64,000 bases of DNA, taken from assembly GCA_008828725.1 (NCBI GenBank), contig MEHQ01001197.1, positions 1 to 64,000 on the forward strand, written 5' to 3'. Position numbers and translations under genes: made by a program. Numbering within the stretch: the first letter of the stretch is position 1; every line of letters begins with the position of its first letter. The stretch comes from Saccharina japonica (lineage: Eukaryota; Sar; Phaeophyceae; Laminariales; Laminariaceae). Below are positions 10,261 through 21,904 of this stretch, piece after piece. Below the pieces are notes generated by a model. The model did not search any database. It had not been told where the DNA came from and worked only from the letters and a program-made list of their open reading frames with translations.

Positions 10261-11978
10261 CTGTATGCCACCCCTCGGGAAAACACAAATCCCGCCGCAA
10301 TCTCCGTAGATGTAATACCGTTACAAGAATACACCATCCAGTACAATAATATACTAAGACTTTGGTACGAGCAAATCCCACAGTTGAAACACCATATTTA
10401 ACATATACGTACTCTCTACGTATGTATTTGCGCTTTACAGGATGATTCGTTATATACGCCTAGGCGACTAGATTGGCCATCACACGTTCATCTAAGTAAA
10501 TAATCAGTTTTTGGGAGATAAGATATAGAAGAAGAGGTGCTCTTGACAAGTGACTAAAGCATCCTACGTAGGAGAAAGGAGGTAGGCACACCTCTAGTAT
10601 TATCGTATACCTGGTAGCATGCGTCACACTGTGTGTTGCTGGTAATGCCCCACCCACTCACTCGAGCCCATACCAGGTACATAGATCATAAACCCCCAAG
10701 AAGACCTATTTATTATAGCCAAATAATCGATCGATCAATAAGTCGGTGTAGTAGCGGGGGTGCCATCACAAAACGCTGCCCGTCTCTCTCTGGGAGCTCC
10801 GGCGCGTGTTTTTCGGAAAGAAAGGTAGGTAGTATAGTGCGCAGTATAGCAGTAGTAGTACTAGAAGGTGCCGGGAAAGGTTTTGTGCGGGCGAAGGGAG
10901 AAGGTGAATTGAAGACGACCCGCGAGCAAGGAAGAAGAGAGCCCTCGAGAATATATAACATAAGTGAGTGATCTCTGGAGCAAATTGCGCTTCAGGGGTC
11001 CGATATTATTATTAGTTATTTCGTGCCCGCAGTTTTCTCATGATTTGGTCATTTTTTACACTGAGGAGAAGAAAACATTTTATTTTATTTTTTTCTTGTG
11101 TCTCTCAGGGCTCCCACACCCACCATTAATGTATTTTTATATACCTAACAATTACCTGGTACTACTTACTGTATCATCTCTGGGCTTGGATGTAATATTG
11201 CTGATGATGCGAGTGGCAAACAACATGACAAATGGGGACGAATACGAATAATCTCGGTAAGATTTATACTTCTCCTACCACCACAACAAGTATATCATAC
11301 ATTTACTCGCAAAACGAATCAGGTATATAATAAGTATATTTGTAACACCAGGCGCGAAAGACATGATGGCGTGTGTATATACTTCGTATTCAATTAGTTT
11401 TCACCTTCGAGGGACCCGTTTTATTTAATCCATACTAATTCCAAGACATTCATTCGTAGTTTTCACCTTCAAAGGACACGATATATATCACATATATATG
11501 CATATGTATATATGTATATATGTATATATACGATGCCACAGCAGTAGTAAGGCTCCGCGTTCGTTCCGGGAACGGACGGTGGCTTGGCGCGGAGAAACTC
11601 AGTAGAAGTTGCACTTTCTGGCTTGAAAAAAAAATGTGGCTGGTTGAAATGAGCTTCTCGAAAACAAAGTGAACAAAACTAGCTCTATCTATACCATCGG
11701 TTAGTAGGATACTACAGTAGTAGTGGTTTTTTACTCTTATACACTTCGTACATTTGTTTTACTGTAGGGAAAAGTACGCAGCGCTTGTATATGTATAGAA
11801 ATGTTGGTCGGGTGTTTTTTGTTCGCGAACAAACTTCTCCGAAGTCGTCATGTTTCGGGTGAGATATTGATTGACGCCCCTTCTCCTCGTGTGAGGAGCT
11901 CACAGACAGTAATAAGGCGCCGCCCCTAAAAGGCAATCAATGCTCGAGAAGGGGTTGAGACCCCCCCCCCCCCCCCCC

Positions 11979-12113
11979 GCTTCGCGCTTGGTGCTAGCAA
12001 TGCCTGCCTGGTCGGTGAAAACCCGACATACGTGCTCCGTCCCGGCATCGTAGGGGTGCGAGGGTCTATGGTCATACGACTACGGCCATGCATAAATATC
12101 GAGTACACTCCCC
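11979..12113 (+). mobile_element. Poly(C)-tailed SINE, 5'-truncated
   Basis: Starts directly after a C run with GCTTCGCGCTTGGTGCTAGC and ends GAGTACACTCCCCC. Only the 3' 135 bp are present. It lies tail-to-tail with the minus-strand copy at 12208-12491. Confidence 0.85.
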
Positions 12114-12207
12114 CCTGGAGATTTGTTTTTTTGAACGCCCCATTAGGATGTATACGAAGTATATATACATATATATACGAAGTACCTGGTATATGTTAGT
12201 TCCGATA

Positions 12208-12491
12208 CGGTAGGGGGGGTGGGGTGTACTTCATTTTCATGCATGGCCGTATTCGTATGACCATAGACCCTCGCATCCCTATGTACAATGCCGGGACGGA
12301 GCACGTCGGGTTTTCACCGACCAGGCAGACATTGCTAGCACCAAGCACGAAGCGCCGTGAGGTGTTGGGCGAGTCGCATGAAGGGTGAACTGCGTCGTAC
12401 CAAGAACCGCTTGTGAGGCGGACTTGCCTATGGGTGACAGCTTCAATGAGTTAATTGAATTTTCGGTGTGGCCACTTCCAGAGAGGGGGGG
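12208..12491 (-). mobile_element. Poly(C)-tailed SINE
   Basis: The tail is the G-rich stretch at 12208-12225, followed by the reverse complement of the family 3' end (GTACTTCATTTTCATGCATG). The copy extends back through TGTGAGGCGGACTTGCC and GTGTGGCCACTTCCAGAGA, and its 5' end abuts a run of seven G at about 12486. Confidence 0.85.
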
Positions 12492-12599
12492 TATGATGCC
12501 ATCGTTTCCACCACACCACCCCACTGCGTTTAGCCCACTCGGGCGAGCGGCTTCGTACCGTCACTCAATAAAGCTTTATTACTTGATGCAGCGGGACTA

Positions 12600-13719
12600 A
12601 ACAAGCAATCATCCCCAGCATCGCGGCTCATCACATGTATGTACTCGTATGTGTTGTATTATACGTCGTCGTGAAACAAAAAAAAAACACGGCATTTACT
12701 AACTGATGTTCAAACAAGAAAACTCGTCCGAAGAAAATAGAAAATAGGGCTACTATATGCGCAAGTGATCACTCGGCCGAGTGAGCGGCTTACTACATCA
12801 TGCAGTAAAACAGTGAGCCCCCTACCTTGTGAGCAGGGTGTTTTAAGGCTTAGATTAGGTACGAGGTATAGGTATTGAGTTAGCCTTTTTTAACCAGTAG
12901 TAGTAGCCTAACGGACGAATAATAATGCCTTAACAATGGCGTCGTCGTAACAGGTTAACCCATTGCCTGCCCAATATAAGCCGTTGGGCTACTGGTAAAA
13001 GGTTAACCCATTACCTACCCAATAAAGCCGTTGGGCTACTACGGGTAAAAGGTTAATCCATATTACCTACCCAATCTAAGCCTCATCATAACTTATAACT
13101 ATTAATAGCACTCGTTGTATGAAGTCATCGCGTATATTACGCGGATGAGTATTATAGCAATCAATCAATCAATAATGCCAAGTTGTAAATCTGATGATGA
13201 TGTTGGAAATTCGACGGGGGTTCTAGCCGGACCAATCGAGTTGGTGTCGTCAATGCTACTACTACTACCACTCACTGTCGTCAGTGTCGTAACAATGCGC
13301 CGAGGTGGACTGTGAAGGTACGACAGACAGAGGCCCCAACGATATAAGCAGACATAGAAGGGTGTTAGACTGTACGCATAGGTTTCCTTGGTTTCCGTGG
13401 TTTTCTGCTTTTGGGAATTTTGTGAGTGATCAAAGCTGAAGATCATGCTGCACATTGTCGGATGGCAAAGATAATAATAATATACCAGGTATAACATACA
13501 TACATACAGCATATAAACGAACTCTTCTTGAAATGAGCCCTACATGGCGGCAACGAAATGGCAACGCAGCGAAATGTATGTATAGGTACACATATATTTT
13601 CTAATCCTATCGGAATGGATGAAGCACGCTGTATGCAACACTGCTGTTCATTGTATTCTATTTCGTATGCAACAATGCAACAGACAATACAACACAACAA
13701 TGCAATACAAATGAAATTT
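12600..13719. other. No gene seen
   Basis: Apart from the 57-60 bp tandem repeat at 12945-13082 nothing was recognised. Small frames here are short and without known motifs. Confidence 0.6.
12945..13082. repeat. Tandem repeat, about 57-60 bp, 2.5 copies
   Basis: Unit contains AGGTTAACCCATTACCTACC then CAATAAAGCCGTTGGGCTAC. Copies start near 12952, 13009 and 13049, with the last incomplete. Confidence 0.75.
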
Positions 13720-13720
13720 A

Positions 13721-13988
13721 GACTGGTGCTACGGTAGAGGGGTCGCTTTTAAGTCCAATATTTTCAGCGGATGAGAGCCACTCTGCCGAGTGACCACCGT
13801 ATTTCTTCGCGATTATATAAGTGTTACCGCTTTACGCTGTCGAGATATGCACCACCATGGTATGCTTGCTACTCTGCGACACCAACATCTTCCTGCCTCT
13901 TGTTTTGAGCGAGGTTCAGAGCCACTTGCCCGAGTGGAGTAAACGTGGTAGTGAAAATCAGGCTACCCCCCCTACCGTAGCACCAGTC
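13721..13988. mobile_element. MITE with GACTGGTGCTACGGTAG termini and TTTA target duplication
   Basis: The left end GACTGGTGCTACGGTAGAGG and the right end CCTACCGTAGCACCAGTC form a near-perfect inverted pair. Both sides carry the flank TTTA, a likely 4-bp target-site duplication. An inner inverted pair, GAGCCACTC and GAGCCACTTG, precedes GCCGAGTG and CCCGAGTGG. The TIR core GTGCTACGGTAGAGG is shared with family M1. No transposase. Confidence 0.8.
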
Positions 13989-13989
13989 T

Positions 13990-15924
13990 TTAGTCGAAGA
14001 ATCTGGGACGACAATAAATCAACGCCTGTGGCCACGGCAACACAGCAAGCAGCAGTAGTAGCGACATCCATCTACCTGTCGTATATGGCATTGCAGTGTC
14101 TGCTCTGCTTACTGCATTGCAGCGCAGTATCTATGTGTCGTAGTTTCGTGACCACAGAAGAACTGGTATCTCTCTAGGATGAAGAATCGGCACAGACACT
14201 GACTGGGTGTGCTGGATGTCGACGGGTAGAAAAGACGGTTTAATGGGAAGAACACACACACCTCCTCCTGCTGCTTTTTTTGTTGATGAAGAAGCACACT
14301 GCATGCTGCATGGCATCGTACATATTTCAGAGCAATACCAAGAAAACTCGTCATTTTCACACCCACCCACCCACATGGTATGCCCGTATACCCGTATACC
14401 TGGTATAGGCAAAAAGTGGAGATGCTGGCGACAAAACTCAAAAGGTTTCAGCTTTACGTATCAACGAACAAACAAAAAAAACAAAAAAAAATGCAAGCTT
14501 AATATACTCTGGTACTCGTAAATGAAATGGACAGGCCAGACAGAGAGCACAGACAGACAGACAGGGGCATTACAACAGCAACTAGTAGCGGACAGACCAG
14601 ACAGAGGACACAGACAGACACAAGACAGACAGAGAGGTGCATACTAGAGCAATTTAATAGTAGTATGACTTGAGTATAATAGTATAATGGTAAATCTTAC
14701 AAAGAGAGCTTATCGGGTGAAGAGCGCAGAAGAAGAAGGAGAAGAAGAAGGACCTTGCTTGCTTGCTTCTTGGGTCGCCGACCTCTGCCGATAGGTGCTG
14801 CTCGTTCTGCTCGTTCTGCGGTCGGTTGCTTGTTCACGTCGTCACCGACCCACCACCACTAGAGACAGATAAACTGCAAAATATAATGTATGTGGGTGGG
14901 GGAGGGGGGGTGTCGGCTCGGAATGTATGTACCAGTCACAGCAAGCAGTTAGTAGTGCCTTCCAAATTCCAAAGGCCCGCACACAACAAGCCGTGCCCCA
15001 CAAAAAAGACGGGGCGCTCAACTCAAGAATCTCGAACCCTCCGGAACAAACAAACAAACGTTGTTGTTGAAGTGAAAAGTCAGAAATTATTTGGAATATA
15101 TATATCAACCGTATTTACACTAATCTATAACATGGTTATATGCGGGAGAACTAATAAAACAAGCCAGCGAAAAACGAAAAATACGAATATTCTTTTCCCT
15201 CTTTCGCTAAATTAATTAATTGTACCCCCCCATACCACGAACAACCTACCTTTATTATGTTATTTATATGTATGTGTCTATACCTCCTATGGTATTCCCC
15301 TGTAGACTATAATATATATAAATCTATAAATATAGTATTACGAGACAGAGAGAGAACATGAAATAGCCCGAGTTTTTCGGGACACCAACAACGTTAAAAG
15401 TTTGTTGGTTGGTTCCCGTTTTTCCGTTTTTTTGCACCAACCAACACATGTATGCATACACTCGTATATATATACCATTATGGCGCCCGCGTGAGTTCGA
15501 ATGCCATCGTCGACACCAATATGGACCCCTATTTTCGTATATAGAGTCTCCCAAAGGTCCCAAGTGATGTGGTAGCTTAGCTTTGACCCGCTATACCGAG
15601 GGCTGCACTTTTCCTTCTTATATTTAGGGCAAGGAGAGAGCCCTCCACGTTGGGTTAGCAGCGGCGTGGAGAAGAGATAGATCAAGTAAGTGAGGTTCGG
15701 GCGGGCAAACAAGGCCCGTCTCGACTTCAAGGAGGCTCGGGTTATTAAGCCGAGTTCTCCCGGTTTTCGGGAAGGTTCTCAGAAAGACACTCAGATTAGA
15801 TGTGATAATACTTCTTCTGGTGTATCTTCGATGGGTTGCATGTGCAACGACCATTCTACGATTTTTCCCCAAAACCTGTCCTCCACACCATGCTGATATT
15901 TTATATTTATTATTAGGGCAAAAG
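13990..15924. other. No gene recognised
   Basis: Contains CAGA-rich simple sequence at about 14530-14640. The longest plus-strand frame (14763-15215) has a composition driven by local repeats and no motif I recognise. A GTTCGAAT near 15493 resembles a tRNA B box but no cloverleaf can be drawn. Confidence 0.5.
14530..14640. repeat. CAGA-rich simple repeat
   Basis: Two blocks of ACAGACAGA-type sequence joined by a GGGGCATTACAACAGC spacer. Low complexity. Confidence 0.7.
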
Positions 15925-16577
15925 CCAAACATAGGTATACCTACGCGTTTTGAATCATGTATAGGGTACACTAAATATTGCACTGCGGAAAAGGCTTCCT
16001 GACCGTCCCTCTGGCTGGCTAGCGCCCGATCGTACCTAGTAACGCTGGCTCAAAGGTTCCAGTTTCACCTCTATGTTGCCTCGCTTATTATTGGATTCAC
16101 TCATTATTGGGTCCAAGTTTACCTATCAATGGCTCAATTTGAACCTACAAACAAGGGGCTCTTTCCCAAGTAAAAAAGCTTCTCCTAGCCAACAACCCAA
16201 CTTCTTACTGGGCTCTCCTTACTGAGTGTGCGGTACTCTGTAACAATACGCATTCCGCCGGCAAGATGTGTCTTCGCAAATGCCCGTGTTGTTTTGTTGA
16301 CAACTCGGGCCACCTGGTCTCAACGACTGTGTGGCCGTATTTCAGTTTTGCCAGAAAAGGGTTCAATTGAGCCATGTATAGGTTCGATTGAAGCCAAAAA
16401 TAGGTGAAGCCCAACTTGAGTTGACAAAGAGAGGTGTATCGGGAACCTTTCCGCCAATAATAGGTACGGTCGGGAGCTGGCCAATCAGAGGGGGGGGGGG
16501 GCAGAAAGATGTTCCCCGAGTGCAACATTTAGTGTACCTACCAACGGCGAAAACGGCATAGGTATACCTATTCTTGG
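15925..16577. mobile_element. 653-bp TIR element (CCAA..ATAGGTATACCTA ends)
   Basis: The left end CCAAACATAGGTATACCTAC leads to AGGGTACACTAAATATTGCA. The right end carries the inverted forms TGCAACATTTAGTGTACCTA and ATAGGTATACCTATTCTTGG. The inverted repeats are about 60 bp with some mismatches. The interior shows no transposase. It is a non-autonomous DNA transposon candidate. Confidence 0.7.
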
Positions 16578-16765
16578 TTCCCAACCATATATTTATGTCA
16601 TACTGGTATGGAGCTGGGTATAAAGATATATACCTGGTATTAGACCTATATATATACATTAGGCTGGTCTAGAAAAGAGTGCAAGGGTGATCATCTTTTA
16701 AAGCGAAAAAAAATACCGCAGAAAGAGTCTAATCCCTAATAATAGTGATGGCGTGTGTACCGACT

Positions 16766-17012
16766 CAGCAGCAGCAAATCGACGAAGGAAATAAAATTTA
16801 ATGTTGAAGTCTTCTTCTGGTCGCGGTAAAAATGCAGGCATCCGTGCCGCCGGTAGTATATGCGTGTATACGTAGTGGGGAGGGGGGGGGGAGCTGCCAT
16901 GCGACCCCGGATCTGAGTTGCGAAGCAACGGAGGGAGCTGGATAGAGGAAAAGAAGGGCCAAAGATATACAATCAGCAAACAAAGTAGATGGGATGGAAA
17001 AATAAAATAAAT
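16766..17012 (+). repeat. Dispersed repeat R1
   Basis: One of three copies (others at 24368-24553 minus and 42998-43183 plus). Landmarks are TCGCGGTAAAAATGCAGGCA, GGGGAGGGG, and CGACCCCGGATCTGAGTT. It ends in an A-rich stretch (GGAAAAATAAAATAAATTG), which would suit a retroposon tail. Peptide-like similarity between copies is not kept in one frame, so I take it as non-coding. Confidence 0.65.
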
Positions 17013-18533
17013 TGTTGAAGGTATATACCTAATCATCATGACAGGTGCGGAATAACAGTACCAACCAATTTAATGTGGATAAAAAAACACCCGACTTGAG
17101 AACCTCTATCGCTACACCTAGTGCAGCCATAACAGCCCTATGACCCGGACCTGATGCACAGACAGGTAGTATATGTTATAGTTCGTGGTTGGGTGGGCTT
17201 GGTAAGACTGCGCAATGATAGGTGACAACGTTGCAACACCAAGAACATCGTGGTGGATAGACTCTACAGCCAGTAGTTATACGAGGTACGGAGTAATAGG
17301 AGTAGGAGGAGGAGGAGGAGAAGGAGGAGGAGGAGACTGAGGCAGGAGTAGGAGAGAGGACGAGGACGAGAAGGAGAAGGAGTAGGAGTAGGAGAAGGAG
17401 GAGGAGCAGGTGAACCCGTCGCCGTGGTAAGCTCTAGGACCAATACCTTGTAACTGCTCTTTCTTCTTGGAGTATACAAACGACGACCGACCGTATAAAA
17501 TAGTTCAACCCTCATAGACAACACATTTATTTATACGCACAATCTTATACCAGGTCCGAGTATTTCGTTCTAGTTTTTGTATACGAAGTATGTTGATAAT
17601 ACTCGTACACAGTTGTAGTCTATTTATATATACGAAGTATGTCTATATCGTTCGTGCACAAAAACGGGGACCACACACACAATGTTTGTTTGGTGTCCCG
17701 AACAAGTTGTTGCTGTTACTGTTGCTGTTGTTTTTCTTGCGCTGTCGCGGGGTGTGTGGCGGAACTTTCGGTGTCGGAATTACGGCAGTCAGGCGCAGGA
17801 CGGAAGCCATCATAACGCCATTATTACCATATTGATGATGTTCGGAGGAGCTTGCACTTTTGCCATCAACTTGCCGTTCGTGATGCCGTCTATGATCACA
17901 TCCCATCCATAATATGACGTGCGGTTTGCTACAGCGCCACAACCAACGCGAATGGGTTTCTCGAGCGCCGCAACTTTGTTCAACACCGTCGCCGCCGCAG
18001 GCGGATAAAACAATGTTTCAGCCGATGAACAACATAATTTGAGGCACATTTTCTGGTTCAAGTTCGCGGTGGTTTACTCATACATACATACACCACACAC
18101 ACGTCGAAGTCAAGTGGCCGAGCTGGAAACGACCATTACAAAGAACGCCGTCAGCTCGACTTTCTTCCGATATTATTCATCGAAAAATTGACGATACTCC
18201 GAGGGTTAGTTGGGGCTGCGTGGGTTAACTACCCGCAAGGCTGCATGGGTTAATTAAGGCTACGTGATCCCGCCGGAAGTGGAACCGGGCGTGTCGATGT
18301 GCGTGCTGTACATCACACATTATGTACTTCTTATCACTATAGCAAGGCTGTAAGACACTACGAGCCTTCGACAAATGTGCAATTGTTTAGCTGATTTTAT
18401 CGACAATGAGTAAGGTGCACACAAAAAGCGCAGAAGAAGCATGGCTTCTGTCTATGGAAAGGGCTTGACTATACTTAGTAAGTATTTCTAACGCCACCAC
18501 CATTCCATCATTATGCCTGCCCCCCACCCCCCT
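17013..18533. other. No gene seen
   Basis: Contains a GGA/GAG-rich tract at 17290-17408 and several TACGAAGTATG motifs (about 17581 and 17631). No supported gene. Confidence 0.6.
17290..17408. repeat. GGA/GAG-rich microsatellite
   Basis: Purine-rich triplet repeat of about 120 bp. The opposite strand gives Pro/Leu strings. Confidence 0.85.
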
Positions 18534-18799
18534 CTTTACTCGTTGAAGCTGTCACCCATAGGCAAGCCCGCCTCACAAGCGGTTCTCAGTATTAATAGGA
18601 TGCAGCAGCTCACCCTTCATGCGACTCGCCGAACACCTCGCGTTTCGTTCAGCGCTTGTGGTGCAAAGCAAGTGTCTGCCTGGCCGGTCGGTGAAAACCC
18701 GACGTGTTCCGTCCCGGCACTGTATATAGGGGTGCGAGGGTCTATGGTCATACGACTACGGCGATGCATGAATATGAAGTACCCCCTCCCCCCCCCGGC
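18534..18799 (+). mobile_element. Poly(C)-tailed SINE
   Basis: Begins directly after a C-rich tract (18520-18533) with ACTCGTTGAAGCTGTCACCC and ends GAAGTACCCCCTCCCCCCCC. All 3' landmarks are present, including GTGCGAGGGTCTATGGTCAT. The 5' 130 bp of the family are missing. Confidence 0.85.
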
Positions 18800-18826
18800 G
18801 CGCCCCCGACTCATCCCACGGTATAC

Positions 18827-18940
18827 CGTGTAGGGGTTGCAGTAATGTCTTGCCATCGGAGGCAATATCAATGTTTGTCTGACTGATTATTATTATTATT
18901 ATAGTATACTCCTCAAGTGAACAACTACTACCGGTTAGTA
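18827..18940 (+). repeat. Dispersed repeat R3
   Basis: Contains AGGGGTTGCAGTAATGTC, CGGAGGCAATATC, ACTGATTATTATT and GTATACTCCTCAAGTGAACA. It is homologous to 19135-19260 and to the reverse complement of 1-115. Confidence 0.6.
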
Positions 18941-19134
18941 CACAGTATGAACATAGTTCTTACCAAAATGCTGTATTCTTAATAGTTTAAGAACTACCTG
19001 GTACTGTACTGTAGCGCATGCATGGAAACGTTGGTTGGATTGCGCAAAAAACAATCGAAGGCGTGTTTCAGGTGACATATGGGGCTCAGGAAACAAGGCA
19101 CCATCCCTACCGTGTCATCTGACCATCATCGTGG

Positions 19135-19260
19135 ACTCACCCCACGGCATATAGGGGCATATAGGGGCATATAGGGGTTGGAGTTAGTTTTCGCCTTCTG
19201 AGGCAATATTTTGTGACTGATTATTAGTGTACTCCTCAAGTGAGTAAACTACAGTACCGG
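19135..19260 (+). repeat. Dispersed repeat R3
   Basis: Same order of motifs as 18827-18940: GTTAGTTTTCGCCTTCTGAG, ACTGATTATTAGTGTACTCC, ACCGGTTAG. It is preceded by three copies of GGCATATAGG. Confidence 0.6.
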
Positions 19261-19308
19261 TTAGAAATGATCATTTTGCTCGTATACTTACTTGATTCGG
19301 GACAATTG

Positions 19309-19432
19309 ATACGGAGGACCATAGTGAATAGGACCAAATATGGTTACAGGTAAAAATAGGTGAACATGTAGGTTTTTGTGTGTCGCCGTAGGTCCTATTT
19401 ACTAGTGTTTACTATGCCCCCCTCCGTAATAC
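19309..19432. mobile_element. MITE M2 (GGACCATAGTAAATAGGACC family)
   Basis: Ends are ACGGAGGACCATAGTGAATA and, inverted, TATTTACTAGTGTTTACTAT then CCGTAAT. The interior has AAAATAGGTGAACATGTAGG. About 120 bp; related copies are at 33264-33380, 39801-39922 and 57881-57997, with halves elsewhere. Confidence 0.75.
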
Positions 19433-19705
19433 TACAACATGTTGGAAAAACCTGGGCCAGCGAACGACCGCTGTCCAGTTGGAAGCAACAGCCCTGTCTG
19501 TTCGCGTGTTCTACCAGTCTACCAGCACCGTTCCGTGCGGTATCCACTTGGTATTCCCACAAGCGCGATCAACCAGACAAAGCCCGTTGCTGCAAGTGAG
19601 CTACGTAGTGTACGTGCTCAGCCAAAGAATATGAACCATAACGCCAAATTCTCTCTATAACAACAAACTACAGATTGTTCTTATATCGGTTCCCGATCAC
19701 GAATA

Positions 19706-19790
19706 ATAGTTTCCTTTTTGTGTGTCCCGTAGGGCCTATTTACTAGTGTTTACTATGCCCCCACCCCGTAATATTGCAAAATGTTGGCGG
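19706..19790. mobile_element. MITE M2, half copy
   Basis: Right half only: TTTGTGTGTCCCGTAGGGCC, TATTTACTAGTGTTTACTAT, then CCGTAATATTG. Confidence 0.65.
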
Positions 19791-19837
19791 GGTTGCACGA
19801 ACACCCTTCTTCGCAGGAGTCATAATTCGAGTTGGTG

Positions 19838-20085
19838 ACGCGTGCTACGGTAGAGGTAGCAGTTTTTGGCTGGATCGTTTTCTGAACGATCGGGCTCCTT
19901 AACACCCAAATTCGTCGGACTTTTCGTTTTTGTGACGAATAATGTTTCAGAGTATACTTCGGTCATGAGATTTCTCATCCGGCAGCACTTTTGTTTTCCT
20001 CCAAAATCATTGTTTTCGGTGAGGTATGACGCTCCTTAGGTGAGGAGCTCAGAAAAAACATGGTGCACCTCTATCGTAGCATGCG
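19838..20085 (+). mobile_element. MITE M1, whole copy
   Basis: The left end ACGCGTGCTACGGTAGAGGT pairs with the right end ACCTCTATCGTAGCATGCG. Internal landmarks in order are GGCTGGATCGTTTTCTGAAC, GATCGGGCTCCTTAA, GAGGTATGACGCTCC and GAGGAGCTCAGAAAAAACAT. No coding capacity. This copy defines the family used elsewhere in this annotation. Confidence 0.8.
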
Positions 20086-20362
20086 CCTTGTGAGATAGTG
20101 AATCGCCACCCTTATAAGGGCAGGCATTGCTCCTCCCCCCCCCCGTTTTTGGAAGAAAACCTGCTCGGAAATTCGTCCCAGGGTGTTGTTGTGTCATGCG
20201 GTTTTCTCCCAACGCTTTTCGAACTCAAAGCACGCAGACAAGGATGCGGCACGCGCCACTCTCTGGACGGAAATGTAAGCAGTGCTGGGCATTCCTATTA
20301 ATACACGAACGACGGTCCTTGCCTGCGTTTTCATCTTGAGTGGTACCTGGTTTAGTCCTTGG

Positions 20363-20580
20363 ACGCGTGCTACGATAAAGGTAGCACTTTTGGGCTAAAC
20401 GTTTTCTGAACGATCGGGCTACTTCGCCCAAAATCATCGGACTCTCATTCGTGTGTTGCAACATTGATAGTAGTAGACTCAGGTCATGGGGTTGTTTATC
20501 GGGTGGCACTTTCAATTTCCTCTACAACCTATTTTTTGGTGAGGTATGACGCTCCTCAAGTGAGGAGCTCAGAAAAAACA
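20363..20580 (+). mobile_element. MITE M1, right end missing
   Basis: Starts ACGCGTGCTACGATAAAGGT and runs to GAGGAGCTCAGAAAAAACA, where similarity to the family stops before the right inverted end. Confidence 0.75.
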
Positions 20581-20805
20581 GGCTGGTGGAGTGAAAGGGT
20601 GCGGTGTTACGGGTTTATTATTCACTCGTAGTATGTTGACGGTGTGATACCGCCCTGCAAAGCCTGGCCGTTTAAAACCCATCTCAAACTACCGGCGGAA
20701 ACCCTAAATAAAATAGACGCAATACAATCGTTACTACAGGTAGAGCGGACGCAGTAATTGGTTCGTATGCTCGTCCGCCCGTGAGCTTCCCCTGTCCGAA
20801 GGGGG

Positions 20806-21093
20806 GGGGGGGGGGGGGGGGCGNNNNNNNNNNNNNNNNNNNNGGGGGGGGTACTCACTAGCCGCATGCCATGCATGGCCAAAATCGTGCTTCGAATGAC
20901 CATAGGTCCTCGCGCGCCTACAATGCCGGGACGGAGCGCGCAGGTTTTTCACCGACCAGGCAGACATTGCTTGCACCGAGTTCGAAGCGCCGTGGGGTTT
21001 CTAAGCGAGTCGCATGAAGGGTACGTTGCATCCTAGTAAGAACCCCGTGTGAGGCGGAAATGGTTTGTCTTCTGGTGTGGCCACTTCCAGAGA
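20806..21093 (-). mobile_element. Poly(C)-tailed SINE, tail interrupted by assembly gap
   Basis: The G run on the plus strand is broken by 20 Ns at 20824-20843, then the family 3' end follows in reverse complement (GTACTCACTAGCCGCATGCC). It extends back to GTGTGGCCACTTCCAGAGAC. Its 5' end touches the tail of the next SINE (21094), giving a head-to-tail pair. Confidence 0.8.
20824..20843. other. Assembly gap (20 N)
   Basis: Gap inside a long G run, the expected failure point for a poly(C)/poly(G) tail. Confidence 0.99.
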
Positions 21094-21382
21094 CAGGGGT
21101 GGGTGGGTGGGTGGGGGGTGTGTATTCATGTCATACATGGCCGTAACCATATATGATCATAGACCTTCGTATCCCTACAATGCCGAGACGGAGCACTTTG
21201 GGTTTTCACCGACCAGGCAGACATTGATTGCACCAAGCGCGAAGTGTCGTGAGGTGTTCGGCGAGTGGCATGCAGGGCGAGCTACATCGTATTAAAAACC
21301 GCCTGTGAGGCGGACTTTCTTGCGTTGGATGACAAGCGTCGAAGGAATTGGTTTGTCTTCTGGTGTGGCCACTTCCAGATAC
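21094..21382 (-). mobile_element. Poly(C)-tailed SINE
   Basis: The tail is GGGTGGGTGGGTGGGGGG at about 21100, followed by the reversed family 3' end and extending to TGTGGCCACTTCCAGATAC. It is in tandem with the copy at 20806-21093. Confidence 0.85.
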
Positions 21383-21765
21383 AAATATGTTTTCGAGGCC
21401 CCGGCAAACGCTCCATTGAGCCCAACCTAGCACTCACTAGCGGGACTCCCGCGCCCGATCTCTGTTTCGAATACGAGTATCACATATACCTGGTAGTCTA
21501 CGCATGTATTCCATGATGGGCGCGCCTAATTATTATTCGCAGCATCGTATTATGGGTTGCCAATCGCCGGTGGGAACCACCGTACAAGCACGCAACGACA
21601 GAAGCCCATGGGCGATGAGAGTTGCGCGATATTCATTTTGTCGATTCTTAGGGCACAACCTCTGCACGGTTTCAGCCTTTTACGCCATTTTCTTTGGTGT
21701 GTATGGCCAGAGAAAAACTTCACCATGTTGCACGGGAGCCACCCTCACCCTATCGGCGGCACATT

Positions 21766-21899
21766 TAGCCTTCGCGCTTGGTGCAAGCAATGTCTGCCTG
21801 GTTGGTGAAAACCCAACGCGCTCCGTCCCGGCATTGTAGGGATGCGAGGGTCTATGGTCATATGACTACGGCCGTGCACAACATGAGTACACCCCCCCC
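21766..21899 (+). mobile_element. Poly(C)-tailed SINE, 5'-truncated
   Basis: Starts near CTTCGCGCTTGGTGCAAGCA and ends AACATGAGTACACCCCCCCC. The sequence is very close to the full copy at 31977-32366, so this is a young insertion. Confidence 0.85.
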
Positions 21900-21904
21900 G
21901 TGCG

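Larger units (their letters stand above)
8881..11959. repeat. Segmental duplication 1, copy B
   Basis: Direct copy of 1-3060. It begins sharply at TTATGGCATACCAACTTTAA after AATATCGTGGTAAGAAA, so the left border is exposed here although it is hidden by the window edge in copy A. The right border is a run of C at 11961-11978, followed by the 3' part of a SINE. Confidence 0.93.

Noticed and set aside
15481-15515. GAGTTCGAATGCC as the B box of a tRNA gene
   Set aside because: The T stem does not pair and no D arm or anticodon arm can be placed upstream on either strand.
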